Assembly: GCA_900637135.1 (NCBI GenBank)
Contig: LR134353.1
Span: forward strand, 2,852,001-2,916,000
Source: Mycolicibacterium flavescens
GTDB taxonomy: Bacteria; Actinomycetota; Actinomycetes; Mycobacteriales; Mycobacteriaceae
DNA: 64,000 bases
Reading direction: 5' to 3'
The notes under the pieces are model-generated. The model was not told the origin of the DNA. It did no database searches and worked only from the letters and a program-made list of their open reading frames with translations. A program made the translations under genes and the position numbers. Positions within the stretch are counted from its first letter, which is position 1; each line of letters begins with the position of its first letter. Positions 24,758-37,257 of the stretch are shown here, in pieces.

Positions 24758-26013
24758 GGCACACCGTCCAGCAAGCCGAACCATTTCGCCGCGGTCTCGA
24801 CGTCCTTATCGCCACGTCCGGACAAATTCACCAGCACGATTGTTCCGGGCCCCAGCTCTTGCCCCAACTGCAAGGCACCCGCGAGTCCGTGCGCCGACTC
24901 GATCGCAGGAATGATCCCCTCCGTGCGGCACAGCAACGAGAACGCGTCCATTGCCTCGGTGTCGGTGATCGGCCGATACTCTGCGCGGCCGATGTCCTTG
25001 AGGAACGCGTGCTCCGGCCCGACCCCTGGATAATCCAAACCCGCTGAAATGGAATGTGATTCGATGGTCTGACCGTCTTCGTCCTGCAGCAGGTATGAGA
25101 ACGAGCCTTGAAACGCACCCGGTGATCCCCCGGTGAAAGTCGCTGCGTGCCGTCCGGTATCGACACCATCACCGGCGGCTTCATAACCCACCAGCCGCAC
25201 GTTGGGGTCATCGATGAACGCGTGGAAGATTCCGATCGCGTTGGATCCGCCGCCGACACAGGCCGTCACCGCATCGGGCAGCCGGCCCGCCTGCGCCTGG
25301 ATCTGGGCGCGCGCCTCGAGTCCGATCACCCGCTGAAAGTCGCGCACCATCGTGGGAAACGGGTGGGGTCCGGCGGCTGTGCCGAAGCAGTAGTAGGTGT
25401 TGTCGGCGTTGGTCACCCAATCGCGGAACGCTTCGTTGATCGCGTCCTTCAATGTCTTCGAGCCCGCCTCGACCGACACCACCGTCGCCCCCAGAAGACG
25501 CATCCGCGCGACGTTCAACGCCTGGCGCGCCGTGTCGACGGCACCCATGTAGATGACGCACTCCAAGCCGAGCAGCGCGCACGCCGTCGCCGTCGCCACC
25601 CCGTGCTGCCCCGCGCCGGTCTCGGCGATCACGCGGGTCTTGCCCATCTGCCTGGCCAACAGGGCCTGGCCGAGGACGTTGTTGATTTTGTGGGATCCGG
25701 TGTGGTTGAGGTCTTCTCGTTTCAGGAAGATTCGCGCGCCGCCGGCGTGCTCGGACAACCGTTCGGCTTCGTACAACGGTGAAGGGCGTCCGCTGTAGTG
25801 CCGCTGCAGGCGATCCAACTCGTCGAGGAAGGTCTGATCTCCGCGCGCCTTCTCGTAGGCCGTGGTGACTTCCTCGATGACGGCCATCAACGCCTCTGCG
25901 ACGAATCTTCCGCCGTAGACACCGAAGTGGCCACGCTCGTCGGGGTCGTGGGCCGTGGGCTCGGCTACGGCCGCGCTGGAACGGGGCAGCTCAGGCCCGG
26001 CGAGATCGGCCAC
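24754..26013 (-). CDS. trpB: tryptophan synthase beta chain
   Basis: TrpB joins indole and serine to tryptophan with PLP. The 419-residue protein shows [15 protein letters not shown], the PLP-lysine motif [19 protein letters not shown] near residue 105, [14 protein letters not shown], and the phosphate-binding glycine loop VGGGSNAIG. The C-terminal part has [17 protein letters not shown]. It begins three bases after the trpC stop and overlaps trpA. This is the classical TrpB1 type that works with TrpA. Confidence 0.97.
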   Translation of the reverse strand: MADLAGPELPRSSAAVAEPTAHDPDERGHFGVYGGRFVAEALMAVIEEVTTAYEKARGDQTFLDELDRLQRHYSGRPSPLYEAERLSEHAGGARIFLKREDLNHTGSHKINNVLGQALLARQMGKTRVIAETGAGQHGVATATACALLGLECVIYMGAVDTARQALNVARMRLLGATVVSVEAGSKTLKDAINEAFRDWVTNADNTYYCFGTAAGPHPFPTMVRDFQRVIGLEARAQIQAQAGRLPDAVTACVGGGSNAIGIFHAFIDDPNVRLVGYEAAGDGVDTGRHAATFTGGSPGAFQGSFSYLLQDEDGQTIESHSISAGLDYPGVGPEHAFLKDIGRAEYRPITDTEAMDAFSLLCRTEGIIPAIESAHGLAGALQLGQELGPGTIVLVNLSGRGDKDVETAAKWFGLLDGVP

Positions 26014-26016
26014 TTC

Positions 26017-26835
26017 TCAACGCGCTGGTTTCGGGCACGACGGATGGGTGCCTGCGGTGACCAGATCGGCGACGGCGCTGCGCGGGTCACCGCTGGTGAC
26101 CAGACCCTCACCGACGAGCACCGCGTCAGCACCCGCACCGGCGTACGCCAGCAGATCAGCGGTGCCGCGGACCCCGGACTCCGCGACGCGGATGACGTCG
26201 GTCGGCAATCCCGGAGCGATCCGCGCGAAGCAATCCCGGTCGACCTTCAACGTCTTGAGATCGCGTGCGTTGACGCCGATTACCGCGGCGCCGGCCGACA
26301 GCGCACGGTCGGCCTCCTCCTCGGTGTGCACCTCGACCAGAGCGGTCATGCCCAGCGATTCCGTGCGCTCCAGCAACGACTCCAGCACCGGCTGCTCCAA
26401 CGCCGCGACGATGAGCAACAACATGTCCGCGCCGTGGGCGCGCGCCTCGTGGATCTGGTAGGGCCGAACGATGAAGTCTTTGCGCAACACCGGGATTGAC
26501 ACCGCGGCGCGCACCGCGTCCAGGTCCTCGAGCGATCCGTTGAAGCGACGCTCTTCGGTGAGCACGCTGATGATGCGCGCACCGCCGCTTTCGTAGGCGC
26601 TCGCGAGTTCGGCCGGATCCCCGATGGGGGCCAGTTCGCCGCGCGAGGGGCTCGCACGCTTCACCTCGGCGATCACCGCGATCCCCGGGGCGCGCAGCGC
26701 GGCCATCACGTCCAGCGGGGGCGGCGCGTCCTTGGCCTTGGCTTTGATGTCGGCGAGCGGGATGAGGGCCTCGCGGGCGGCGACGTCGGCTCGGACTCCC
26801 TCGATGATCGAGTCGAGTACCGTCGCCGAACTCAT
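26017..26835 (-). CDS. trpC: indole-3-glycerol phosphate synthase
   Basis: TrpC converts CdRP to indole-3-glycerol phosphate. The 272-residue TIM-barrel enzyme has [12 protein letters not shown] near residue 55, [24 protein letters not shown] (catalytic Lys), [13 protein letters not shown] and [10 protein letters not shown]. No TrpF domain is fused to it and no separate trpF is in the window; in actinobacteria that step is done by PriA (see hisA). It lies 77 bp downstream of the Trp-associated membrane protein gene. Confidence 0.96.
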   Translation of the reverse strand: MSSATVLDSIIEGVRADVAAREALIPLADIKAKAKDAPPPLDVMAALRAPGIAVIAEVKRASPSRGELAPIGDPAELASAYESGGARIISVLTEERRFNGSLEDLDAVRAAVSIPVLRKDFIVRPYQIHEARAHGADMLLLIVAALEQPVLESLLERTESLGMTALVEVHTEEEADRALSAGAAVIGVNARDLKTLKVDRDCFARIAPGLPTDVIRVAESGVRGTADLLAYAGAGADAVLVGEGLVTSGDPRSAVADLVTAGTHPSCPKPAR

Positions 26836-26912
26836 GAGTGCCGCTTCCCTTCCCCCGGAAACACCGAACGATCTTCAACCACGAAGGGTAGCCGCCACCA
26901 CAACACCGCCGA

Positions 26913-27503
26913 TCACCGGCCCTTGTTGTCCGGATTCGTCGCATCCTGCGTCGGATCGGAACCCGCGTCGAGGGCGTCCCAGATCGCGCGTTCGGACATC
27001 TCGCCTGCGGGTTCGTCGGGTTGCGGGGCGCGTCGCGAGTACCGGGCCGCGCCGGTGCGCTCACGGGCCGCAGACCGCATCAACAACACCGCGCAGGCCA
27101 GCGCGACCACCGCGGCGACCAGGGTGATTACTGCTCCCGCGTAGTGCCGCTGGGTACCGACCAGGTCCGCAACCGGCGCCTCCGCGATGTGCGAGGCGCG
27201 TACCGCCACATCCCGAGTGACCCACAGGCTGATGGCCAGATACGCGGTCCCGGCGCTGGCCGCCGCGACGAGCAGAGCCAGCAGCCGCAGCGGCCATCCC
27301 CGCACCGCCAAGGCGGCGACCGCGGCGGCCAGCAGGAGCACCGCCAGCGGGATCAGAGCGGTCGACCAGGTGCTGCCGGACAGGGCGACCGTCTTCGGCT
27401 CGCCGAGGCCGTCGAACGAGGTCACCTCGACCCAGGTCATCCGCGACGCCACCCAGAGCCCGGCTGCCGCGAGCACGAGACCGAGTTGGGCGAGCCTGAT
27501 CAT
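26913..27503 (-). CDS. Trp-operon-associated membrane protein (TIGR02234 type)
   Basis: The 196-residue protein has four hydrophobic helices ([79 protein letters not shown]). A polar C-terminal tail ends the protein. The pattern WVEV after helix 1 and WPLR in the loop fit the tryptophan-associated transmembrane family found between trpE and trpC in actinobacteria (Rv1610 position). Its start overlaps the trpE stop (ATGA). The role in tryptophan metabolism is unknown; transport or regulation has only been guessed from context. Confidence 0.88.
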   Translation of the reverse strand: MIRLAQLGLVLAAAGLWVASRMTWVEVTSFDGLGEPKTVALSGSTWSTALIPLAVLLLAAAVAALAVRGWPLRLLALLVAAASAGTAYLAISLWVTRDVAVRASHIAEAPVADLVGTQRHYAGAVITLVAAVVALACAVLLMRSAARERTGAARYSRRAPQPDEPAGEMSERAIWDALDAGSDPTQDATNPDNKGR

Positions 27504-29026
27504 GGCTCGGTCAGCGTCTCGGCGGCGGCGATGGCATTGAGCACCGCGCGCGCCTTGTTGGCCGCCTCGGTGTACTCGTAGGGACCGTTGGAATCTGCGA
27601 CGACGCCACCGCCTGCCTGCACGTACGCGGTGCCGTCGCGCATCAGGGCGGTGCGGATGGCGATCGCGAAATCGGCGTTGCCCGCGAAGTCGAGATATCC
27701 CAGCACCCCGCCGTACAGGCCGCGACGCGTCTTCTCGACCTCCTCGATCAGCTCCATCGCCCGTACCTTCGGGGCACCGGAAAGCGTGCCTGCCGGGAAA
27801 CAGGCGGTCACCGCGTCCAATGCGGTCTTGCCGTCGGCCAGCAGGCCCGTCACCGTCGACACCAGGTGCATGACGTGGCTGTAGCGCTCGATGTGGCTGT
27901 AGTCCTCGACGCGTACGGTGCCGGGCCGGCAGACCCGGCCCAGATCGTTGCGGCCCAGATCGACGAGCATCAGATGCTCGGCGCGTTCCTTCTCGTCGGC
28001 CTGCAGCTCTTTTTCGAGCAGCAGGTCCTCTTCCTCGGTCGCGCCGCGCCAGCGCGTACCCGCGATCGGATGTGTGGTGGCCCGTCCGTCCTTGACGGTC
28101 ACCAATGCTTCCGGGCTGGAGCCGACGACCGAGAAGTCTGGTCCGCCAGCGGCATTCGGCACGTTGAGCAGATACATGTACGGGCTGGGGTTGGTCACCC
28201 GCAGCATCCGGTACACGTCAAGCGGGTCGGCTTCGGTTTCCATCTCGAACCGTTGCGACGGCACGACCTGAAACGCCTCGCCGGCCTCGATGTCGCGAAC
28301 CAGCTTCTCGACGATGGCCTCGTACTCCTCGAGCGTGCGCTGAGCGCGGTGCAACGGCTCGGGTCGGCTGAACGTCGCGACCGCCGACGGCAGGTGCTCA
28401 CCAAGCGCGGCGGTCATCACGTCGAGGCGGGCCACCGCGTCGTCGTAGGCCCAGTCCACCCGCTCGTCGGTGCCGTTCCAGTTGACCGCGTTGGCGATCA
28501 ACGTGATGGTGCCTTCGTGGTGGTCGACCGCTGCGATGTCGGTGGCCAACAGCAGCAGCATGTCCGGGAGGCCGAGATCGTCGACGGCCAGCGAGGGGAG
28601 CTTTTCCAGGCGCCGGACCATGTCGTAGGCGAAGAAGCCCACGAGCCCGCTCGACAGCGGCGGCAAGCCCGGCACCGGCTCGGTCTTGAGAAGCTCCAGC
28701 GTCGCGCGCAGCGCCTGCAGCGGGTCGCCGCCCTGCGGCGCGTCCTGCGGCGTCGTGCCCAACCACACGGCCTCACCGTCACGAACGGTAAGCGCCGACG
28801 GCGCACCGGCCCCGATGAACGACCAGCGCGACCACGAACGGCCGTTCTCCGCCGATTCCAGCAGGAACGTTCCCGGCCGGTTGGCGGCCAGTTTGCGGTA
28901 CGCCGACAGCGGGGTCTCGCTGTCGGCGAGGACCTTGCGGGTCACCGGCACCACGCGATGCTCGGCGGCCAGCGCGCGGAAGTCCTCCCGCGAGGTGGTG
29001 ATCGCGAGGTCGGCCGTGGTCTGCAC
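27500..29026 (-). CDS. trpE: anthranilate synthase component I
   Basis: TrpE makes anthranilate from chorismate with ammonia from a TrpG glutaminase that is not in this window. The 508-residue protein has the N-terminal feedback region ([18 protein letters not shown]) and the chorismate-binding core. Visible core motifs are [38 protein letters not shown] and [21 protein letters not shown] 29026 starts the gene three bases after the stop of the dioxygenase gene. Given the spacing, both may be read from one mRNA. No leader-peptide or T-box element was seen in front of it. Confidence 0.96.
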   Translation of the reverse strand: MQTTADLAITTSREDFRALAAEHRVVPVTRKVLADSETPLSAYRKLAANRPGTFLLESAENGRSWSRWSFIGAGAPSALTVRDGEAVWLGTTPQDAPQGGDPLQALRATLELLKTEPVPGLPPLSSGLVGFFAYDMVRRLEKLPSLAVDDLGLPDMLLLLATDIAAVDHHEGTITLIANAVNWNGTDERVDWAYDDAVARLDVMTAALGEHLPSAVATFSRPEPLHRAQRTLEEYEAIVEKLVRDIEAGEAFQVVPSQRFEMETEADPLDVYRMLRVTNPSPYMYLLNVPNAAGGPDFSVVGSSPEALVTVKDGRATTHPIAGTRWRGATEEEDLLLEKELQADEKERAEHLMLVDLGRNDLGRVCRPGTVRVEDYSHIERYSHVMHLVSTVTGLLADGKTALDAVTACFPAGTLSGAPKVRAMELIEEVEKTRRGLYGGVLGYLDFAGNADFAIAIRTALMRDGTAYVQAGGGVVADSNGPYEYTEAANKARAVLNAIAAAETLTEP

Positions 29027-29029
29027 GGG

Positions 29030-29749
29030 TCAAGTGTCCCAGACGTGCCCCAGTGCCGACGACGACGCGGGCGTGAGCGGGCGGGTCAGCAGGATCGGCG
29101 ACTGCGCCATGAACCGCGGTGTCCTGCCGCGATGCTCGTCGGCGGCGTGCACGGTGAACGGGTGCAGCACGTACATGTCGCCGGGTTCACCTGTGGCGTA
29201 CACCACGGGACGAGCCGCGCTCGCGTCGTCGACGAGCCGGCCCATCTCGGCGAGTGCGACGGGTTCGGGACCGAGCACCTGAGCCACGTCGCGGTGTGAG
29301 CCCGACCTGATCCGCGTCGGTGCGTCATCCGGGCCCACGTCGGACAGCACGGTGAGCAACAGCACGGTCTGTGGGCGTCCGGTGACCACCCATCCCCCGT
29401 CGGCCTGCGGCGTGTTTGCGTCGATGTGCCATCCGCGGTCGTCGTCGGCCGGAGATACCGGGAAACGCACGGGGATGTTGCCCAGCGCGCCGCGCGGCGA
29501 CCAACCCCCGGGACCGCAGATGCGGTCCAACGCCGCAGCCAGTTTCGGGCTTCGCATCAGTTCGCCGAACGGACCCGCGCCCGTCATGTCGCTGGCCCAG
29601 TAGACGGGCTTGAGCCATTTCTCGGGCTCGTCCGGCGACAAACCGAGCTGCTGCCACAGCGCAGTTCGCGCCGCATCCGCGACGCCCCGCGGAGCGGCCC
29701 CGTTGATCTTCAGATAGCCGTCGGTACAGAAGGCGTCGAGATCCAACAT
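29030..29749 (-). CDS. phytanoyl-CoA dioxygenase (PhyH)-type protein
   Basis: This is a 239-residue putative Fe(II)/2-oxoglutarate-dependent oxygenase. The metal motif is visible as WHIDAN (His108, Asp110) with the distal His in LHPFTVHAADEHRGRTPRF (His201). The Arg in TPRF, just after it, is a candidate 2-oxoglutarate ligand. The segment SDVGPDDAPTRIRSGSHRDVA is typical of PhyH proteins (P-x-R-x-x-G-S-H). I prefer ATG 29749, where the conserved fold begins (LDAFCTDGYLKI). TTG 29845 would add 32 basic residues and overlap the divergent promoter of the peroxiredoxin gene. The substrate is unknown. It sits directly upstream of trpE with a three-base gap, an unusual partner for a trp operon. Confidence 0.78.
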   Translation of the reverse strand: MLDLDAFCTDGYLKINGAAPRGVADAARTALWQQLGLSPDEPEKWLKPVYWASDMTGAGPFGELMRSPKLAAALDRICGPGGWSPRGALGNIPVRFPVSPADDDRGWHIDANTPQADGGWVVTGRPQTVLLLTVLSDVGPDDAPTRIRSGSHRDVAQVLGPEPVALAEMGRLVDDASAARPVVYATGEPGDMYVLHPFTVHAADEHRGRTPRFMAQSPILLTRPLTPASSSALGHVWDT

Positions 29750-29894
29750 CGAGGCGAGGTTCTCACGGTAACCGCGTCCCGCACCAACGATTTTCGGTGG
29801 CCGAAACCGACGCAATGGTCGATCCGACTGCCAGAAATCAGCCAAAACGTCGGTCTGGTGGTCGCGCGGCGCGGTCGCGCGATCACTCGCGGCG

Positions 29895-29900
29895 TAGCGT
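29895..29900 (+). promoter_or_regulatory. -10 element of the peroxiredoxin gene (leaderless)
   Basis: TAGCGT matches the mycobacterial TANNNT -10. It ends seven bases before ATG 29908, which places the transcription start at the A of the start codon and predicts a leaderless mRNA. No ribosome binding site precedes the ATG. Confidence 0.55.
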
Positions 29901-29907
29901 GACCACC

Positions 29908-30372
29908 ATGAAAAAGGGTGACCGAGTTGCCGAGTTCGAATTGCCGGACCAGTCGGGCACAGTGCGAAGCCTCAGCGAGTTACTCGCCGACGGCCCGATC
30001 GTGTTGTTCTTCTATCCCGCCGCGATGACACCTGGGTGCACCAAGGAGGCCTGCCACTTCCGCGATCTGGCCGCGGAGTTCGCCGCCGTCGGTGCCAAGC
30101 GCGTCGGAATCAGCACCGACGCGGTCGACAAGCAGGCGAAGTTCGCCGATAAGGAGCGGTTCGACTATCCGCTGCTGTCGGATGCCGACGGCGCCGTCGC
30201 AACGCAATTCGGCGTGAAGCGGGGTCTGCTCGGCAAGTTCATGCCTGTCAAGAGGACCACCTTCGTGATCGATTCCGACCGCACGATCCTGGCCGTGATC
30301 GCATCGGAGATCAGCATGGACAGCCACGCCGACAAGGCTCTCGAGGTGATGCGCCAGCGCCAGTCGGCATGA
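29908..30372 (+). CDS. peroxiredoxin Q / BCP family
   Basis: This thiol peroxidase reduces hydrogen and organic peroxides. At 154 aa it has the BCP length. The peroxidatic Cys44 is in PAAMTPGCTKEAC and a resolving Cys49 lies five residues later, as in two-Cys atypical BCP enzymes. KRTTFVIDSDRTILAVI and the preceding FGVKRGLLGKFMPVKR are conserved BCP features. Its position next to hisI and trpE matches bcpB (Rv1608c) of M. tuberculosis. It is convergent with hisI (15 bp apart) and divergent from the PhyH gene. Confidence 0.92.
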   Translation: MKKGDRVAEFELPDQSGTVRSLSELLADGPIVLFFYPAAMTPGCTKEACHFRDLAAEFAAVGAKRVGISTDAVDKQAKFADKERFDYPLLSDADGAVATQFGVKRGLLGKFMPVKRTTFVIDSDRTILAVIASEISMDSHADKALEVMRQRQSA

Positions 30373-30387
30373 CACCGGTTCTCGTCG

Positions 30388-30738
30388 TCAGCTGTCCTCC
30401 GGTGCGAGCAACACATCCGCGTCGAAGCAAGTGTGATCGCCCGTGTGGCAGGCCCCGCCGACCTGATCGACCTCCAGCAGCACCGTGTCGCCGTCGCAGT
30501 CGAGCCGCACCGAGTGGACGTATTGGGTGTGACCCGACGTCTCGCCCTTGACCCAGTGCTGTTGCCGAGAGCGCGAATAGTAAGTCCCGCGGCGGGTTTC
30601 CAGTGTGCGGGCCAGCGCGAGATCGTCCATCCAGGCCACCATCAGCACCTGCCCGGTACCGCGCTCCTGCACGACGGCGGTGATCAATCCGTTGGCGTCG
30701 CGTTTGAGTCGCGACGCGATTTCTGCATCGAGCGTCAT
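30388..30738 (-). CDS. hisI: phosphoribosyl-AMP cyclohydrolase
   Basis: HisI opens the purine ring of phosphoribosyl-AMP in histidine synthesis. The 116-residue monofunctional enzyme has [16 protein letters not shown], then [15 protein letters not shown] and [11 protein letters not shown], containing the Asp and Cys zinc/magnesium ligands. No HisE domain is fused. Its start overlaps the hisF stop (ATGA). Last gene of the his cluster. Confidence 0.96.
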   Translation of the reverse strand: MTLDAEIASRLKRDANGLITAVVQERGTGQVLMVAWMDDLALARTLETRRGTYYSRSRQQHWVKGETSGHTQYVHSVRLDCDGDTVLLEVDQVGGACHTGDHTCFDADVLLAPEDS

Positions 30739-31517
30739 CGCACGGTTATCCCTTCGGCCGCCATCGCCGCTTTCACCTCTGCGATGGTGAGCTCTCGGAA
30801 ATGGAACACGCTGGCGGCCAATACCGCATCCGCCCCCGAGGCGATGGCGGGTGCGAAATGCTCGGGTGCCCCCGCACCGCCGCTGGCGATCACCGGCACG
30901 TTGACGGCTCCGCGAACCGCCTCGATCATCGGCAGATCGAAACCGGCCTTCGTGCCGTCGAAATCCATCGAGTTCAACAGGATCTCACCCACACCGAGTT
31001 CGGCGCCCCGCGTTGCCCATTCGACAGCATCGAACCCGGTTCCCCGGCGCCCGCCGTGGGTGGTGACCTCCCAGCCCGACGGCGTCGACTCCTGGTCCTG
31101 CGGCACCGTGCGGGCGTCGACCGACAGCACGATGCACTGTGAACCGAACTGCCGCGACAATTCGGCGAGGAGTTCCGGGCGGGCGATGGCCGCGGTGTTG
31201 ACCGCGACCTTGTCCGCACCCGCGCGCAGCAGCACGTCCACGTCGGCCACCGAGCGCACCCCGCCGCCGACCGTCAACGGGATGAACACCTGCTCGGCGG
31301 TGCGTTTGACCACCTCGAGCATGGTCGCCCGCCCCGAGGAAGACGCCGTCACGTCGAGGAAGGTCAGTTCGTCGGCGCCCTCGGCATCGTAGGCCGCTGC
31401 CAACTCCACGGGATCGCCTGCGTCACGCAGATTTGCGAAGTTGACACCTTTGACCACACGGCCGTCATCGACATCCAGGCACGGGATGACCCGCACGGCC
31501 AGATCCTTGCCGTCCAT
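30735..31517 (-). CDS. hisF: imidazole glycerol phosphate synthase cyclase subunit
   Basis: HisF closes the imidazole ring using ammonia from HisH. The 260-residue TIM barrel has both catalytic aspartates: [20 protein letters not shown] near the N-terminus and IVLSVDART in the middle. The phosphate loops [11 protein letters not shown] and [13 protein letters not shown] are present. ATG 31517 shares its A with the impA stop (TGATG). It closely follows the M. tuberculosis HisF sequence pattern, including [17 protein letters not shown]. Confidence 0.96.
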   Translation of the reverse strand: MDGKDLAVRVIPCLDVDDGRVVKGVNFANLRDAGDPVELAAAYDAEGADELTFLDVTASSSGRATMLEVVKRTAEQVFIPLTVGGGVRSVADVDVLLRAGADKVAVNTAAIARPELLAELSRQFGSQCIVLSVDARTVPQDQESTPSGWEVTTHGGRRGTGFDAVEWATRGAELGVGEILLNSMDFDGTKAGFDLPMIEAVRGAVNVPVIASGGAGAPEHFAPAIASGADAVLAASVFHFRELTIAEVKAAMAAEGITVR

Positions 31518-32332
31518 CAGAAGTCCTTGGGATCGCCGACCGAACGAAGCAGATCGAGCAGTTCTTCGTGCACGCCGGGGCCGCCGGCGAGCGCCGACGG
31601 GCAGTCCACCGTCCACTCGTTGCCCGCGAGGTCGGTCACGACACCACCCACCGCGCGGATCAACGCCACACCCGCGGCGTGGTCCCACACGTGGCCACCG
31701 AAACTGATTGCGCCGCCGAGGATTGCGGCCGCCGTATAGGCCAGGTCGATGCCCGTGGCACCGTGCATGCGCATGCGTGAGCACTTGCGGCTGAGGCTCT
31801 CGATGACGGCGAGTCGGTAACGTCCCGGCACCCTGCCTCGGGAGTCGACGCTGAATGTGCTGACCCCAACCATCGAGTCGGACAGCGCTGCCCGGTCCAG
31901 CATCGGCAACTCGACGCCGTTGCTGCGCAAAGGCCCTCCGACCACGGCGGTGAACCGCTCCTTGGTGAAGGGAACCCACGTGAGTCCGGCCACCGGTTCT
32001 CCATCACGCACCAGGCCCAGCAGGATCGCCGCCATCGGCGAACCGGCGGCGTAGTTGAAGGTGCCGTCGATCGGATCGAGCACCCACACCAGCGGCGACT
32101 TGAGATCCGCGCCGCCGAATTCCTCGCCGTGCACCTCGATCCCGGTTCTGGCGGTCAACGCCTCGACGACCTGTCGTTCGATGGCCAGGTCCACCTCGGT
32201 GGCGAAGTCGTCGCCCTTCTTCTGCACCGCGGAATCAGCGCGGTGGCCGTCGATGAACGGGACGGCTGCATCGTCGAGGATCTGCGCGGCCTCGGCGACG
32301 AGAGCGTCGAGGTCGGCCGCATCGAGGGCCAT
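31517..32332 (-). CDS. impA: inositol monophosphatase family protein in his operon
   Basis: The 271-residue Mg-dependent phosphatase of the inositol monophosphatase family has HGEEFGG (metal Glu), [17 protein letters not shown] (the IMPase DPxDGT motif) and [16 protein letters not shown] (second metal site). Its place between hisA and hisF is that of impA (Rv1604) in M. tuberculosis. Family members hydrolyse inositol phosphates, and some actinobacterial ones hydrolyse histidinol phosphate. The HisB here lacks a phosphatase domain, so a histidinol-phosphatase role is possible but not shown; a separate HisN-type gene exists in many mycobacteria. Confidence 0.9.
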   Translation of the reverse strand: MALDAADLDALVAEAAQILDDAAVPFIDGHRADSAVQKKGDDFATEVDLAIERQVVEALTARTGIEVHGEEFGGADLKSPLVWVLDPIDGTFNYAAGSPMAAILLGLVRDGEPVAGLTWVPFTKERFTAVVGGPLRSNGVELPMLDRAALSDSMVGVSTFSVDSRGRVPGRYRLAVIESLSRKCSRMRMHGATGIDLAYTAAAILGGAISFGGHVWDHAAGVALIRAVGGVVTDLAGNEWTVDCPSALAGGPGVHEELLDLLRSVGDPKDF

Positions 32333-33072
32333 TACCCCTCCACCGCGGCCAGGGCCTCGGGCAGGGTGAACCGACCGGCGTACAACGCTTTTCCGACGAT
32401 CGCCCCTTCGACTCCTCGGTCGGTCAGTGTGGCGATCGCCTGCAGGTCGTCGAGGCTCGATACGCCCCCGGACGCGATCACCGGCGCGTCGGTGCGGTCG
32501 GTCACCTGCAACAGCAGTTCGAGGTTGGGCCCCTTGAGCGTACCGTCCTTGGTGACGTCGGTGACGACGAAGCGCGAACAGCCTTCTCGGTCAAGCCGTT
32601 CCAGGACGTCCCAGAGGTCTCCGCCGTCGGTCTCCCATCCCCGGCCGCGGAGGCGGTGGTCTCCGTCCACGATCTTCACGTCCAGTCCGACCGCGACCTT
32701 CTCGCCGTGTTCGGCGACGACCTTCGCGCACCACTGCGGGTTCTCCAGCGCCGCGGTGCCGAGGTTCACGCGGGCACAGCCGGTGGCGAGCGCCGCCGAC
32801 AGTGACTCGTCGTCACGGATGCCACCGGACAACTCGACCGCCACGTCGAGCTTGCCAACCACCTCGGCCAGCAACTCTCGGTTGCTTCCCCGGCCGAACG
32901 CGGCGTCGAGATCGACGAGGTGAATCCACTCCGCGCCGTCACGCTGCCACGTCAGCGCGGCCTCCAGCGCGGAGCCGTATTCGGTCTCACTGCCGGCCTG
33001 GCCCTGCACCAGGCGCACAGCGCGGCCCGCGACCACATCGACGGCGGGCAGAAGAATCAAACGTTTCGGCAC
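32332..33072 (-). CDS. hisA: bifunctional HisA/TrpF isomerase (PriA)
   Basis: This isomerase acts on ProFAR in histidine synthesis and, in actinobacteria, also on phosphoribosylanthranilate in tryptophan synthesis (PriA). The 246-residue barrel starts [20 protein letters not shown] (catalytic Asp) and includes [40 protein letters not shown] (second Asp) and [16 protein letters not shown] 33072 is chosen because it aligns with the family start; GAGGAG lies about ten bases upstream. Its stop overlaps the impA start region by one base. Absence of trpF nearby supports the dual role. Confidence 0.94.
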   Translation of the reverse strand: MPKRLILLPAVDVVAGRAVRLVQGQAGSETEYGSALEAALTWQRDGAEWIHLVDLDAAFGRGSNRELLAEVVGKLDVAVELSGGIRDDESLSAALATGCARVNLGTAALENPQWCAKVVAEHGEKVAVGLDVKIVDGDHRLRGRGWETDGGDLWDVLERLDREGCSRFVVTDVTKDGTLKGPNLELLLQVTDRTDAPVIASGGVSSLDDLQAIATLTDRGVEGAIVGKALYAGRFTLPEALAAVEG

Positions 33073-33110
33073 CGTGGTGGTCTCCTCTTCGCGCGAGCGC
33101 TCATCGGTGG

Positions 33111-33727
33111 TCAACCTAATGCCTTCACCCAGTTGGCGAGTAACGCGGCACCGGCGTCGCCGCTCTTCTCGGGGTGGAACTGCGTGGCAGACAGGGGCCC
33201 GTCCTCGACGGCGGCCAGGAACGGCACGTGGTGCGTGGCCCATGTCAGTTTCGCGGCCGGTTCGCCCTCCCATTGTTGGGCGGCGTACGAGTGCACGAAA
33301 TAAAAGCGGGTGTCCGCCTCCATCCCGGCGAACAATGTGCTGGCTTCGGGGGCGTCGACCACGTTCCAGCCCATGTGCGGGATCACCGGCGCGTCGAGTC
33401 GCACCACCGCACCGGGCCATTGGCCGCAGCCTGTGGTCTCGACCCCGAACTCCACGCCGCGGGAGAACAGGATCTGCATACCGACACAGACGCCGAGCAC
33501 GGGACGCCCGGCGGCCACCCGGCCGGCGATCAGCTTCGGGCCGTCGATCTTGCGCAGGCCGGCCATGCACGCCTCGAAGGCGCCGACGCCGGGCACCACG
33601 AGGCCGTCGGCGTTCATCGCGGCATCGGCGTCGGATGTCACCGTGACGTCGGCACCGACGCGCTCCAGGGCGCGTTGAGCGGATCTGAGGTTGCCCGAAC
33701 CATAGTCCAGGATCACGACTTTGGTCG

Positions 33728-33731
<4 letters not shown>
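33111..33731 (-). CDS. hisH: imidazole glycerol phosphate synthase glutaminase subunit
   Basis: HisH is the class I glutaminase partner of HisF. The 206-residue protein has [18 protein letters not shown] at the start, the nucleophile Cys in [13 protein letters not shown] near residue 80, and the His/Glu pair in [10 protein letters not shown] near the C-terminus. Start overlaps the hisB stop. A 38-bp gap with the hisA ribosome binding site follows it. Confidence 0.96.
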
Positions 33732-36809
<3,078 letters not shown>

Positions 36810-36822
36810 TCTCCCAGAGCAG

Positions 36823-36833
36823 ACCAAATTGGT
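36823..36833. promoter_or_regulatory. perfect palindrome between hisD and the divergent DUF385 gene
   Basis: ACCAA-A-TTGGT is a perfect 11-bp palindrome in the 36-bp gap, 13 bases before each start. Such a site could bind a dimeric regulator and control hisD, the plus-strand gene or both. The protein that would bind is not known. Confidence 0.35.
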
Positions 36834-36845
36834 TATGGAGGCACC

Positions 36846-37256
36846 ATGCGAGCCAGCGAGCACCCGAATAACGCGCCCGGCGTGCCTATGGTGTTTCCGC
36901 CGTGGTTTGAGAACCTGCAGGTCAAGTACCTGAATAGAATGATCAGACCGCTTTCTCGACTGATGCCCGGGATGGCGATGATCAAACACCGCGGCCGCAA
37001 ATCCGGAAAACCGTACGAGACGATCGTCACTGCCTATCGCAAGGGAAACACCGCGGCCGTCGCACTCGGGCACGGGAAAACCGACTGGGTGAAGAACGTG
37101 CTGGCCGCCGGCGAGGCAGACCTACGCCATGCCCGCCGGGACTTGCATCTGGTCAACCCGCGGATCGTGCCGGCCGGTGGCGACACGGACGGGCTTCCGT
37201 TCATGGCCCGCCTTCAAGGCAAGAAGATGGGAATCTTCGTCGCCGATATCGCCTGA
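36846..37256 (+). CDS. deazaflavin-dependent nitroreductase-family protein (Ddn-like)
   Basis: This 136-residue protein resembles the split-barrel F420-binding family of Ddn and related mycobacterial proteins (nitroreductase/quinone reductase, DUF385). Family features are [24 protein letters not shown] (the G-R-K-S/T-G-K motif next to the F420 phosphate site) and [26 protein letters not shown] 36846 has GGAGG four bases upstream. The substrate is unknown. It is divergent from hisD and its end nearly touches the convergent dehydrogenase gene. Confidence 0.82.
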   Translation: MRASEHPNNAPGVPMVFPPWFENLQVKYLNRMIRPLSRLMPGMAMIKHRGRKSGKPYETIVTAYRKGNTAAVALGHGKTDWVKNVLAAGEADLRHARRDLHLVNPRIVPAGGDTDGLPFMARLQGKKMGIFVADIA

Positions 37257-37257
37257 G

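Noticed and set aside
27866..29299. Plus-strand 477-codon frame opposite trpE
   Set aside because: Antisense to trpE and the PhyH gene, with Arg/His/Gln-rich low-similarity sequence.
29750..29845. 32-residue N-terminal extension of the PhyH protein from TTG 29845
   Set aside because: The extension is basic, lacks the conserved fold and would overlap the divergent peroxiredoxin promoter; ATG 29749 fits better, though it is not proven.
30373..30404. CACCGG...CCGGTG inverted repeat between the peroxiredoxin and hisI ends as a terminator
   Set aside because: The loop is 20 bases and there is no T-run; it also extends into hisI, so a terminator call is not supported.
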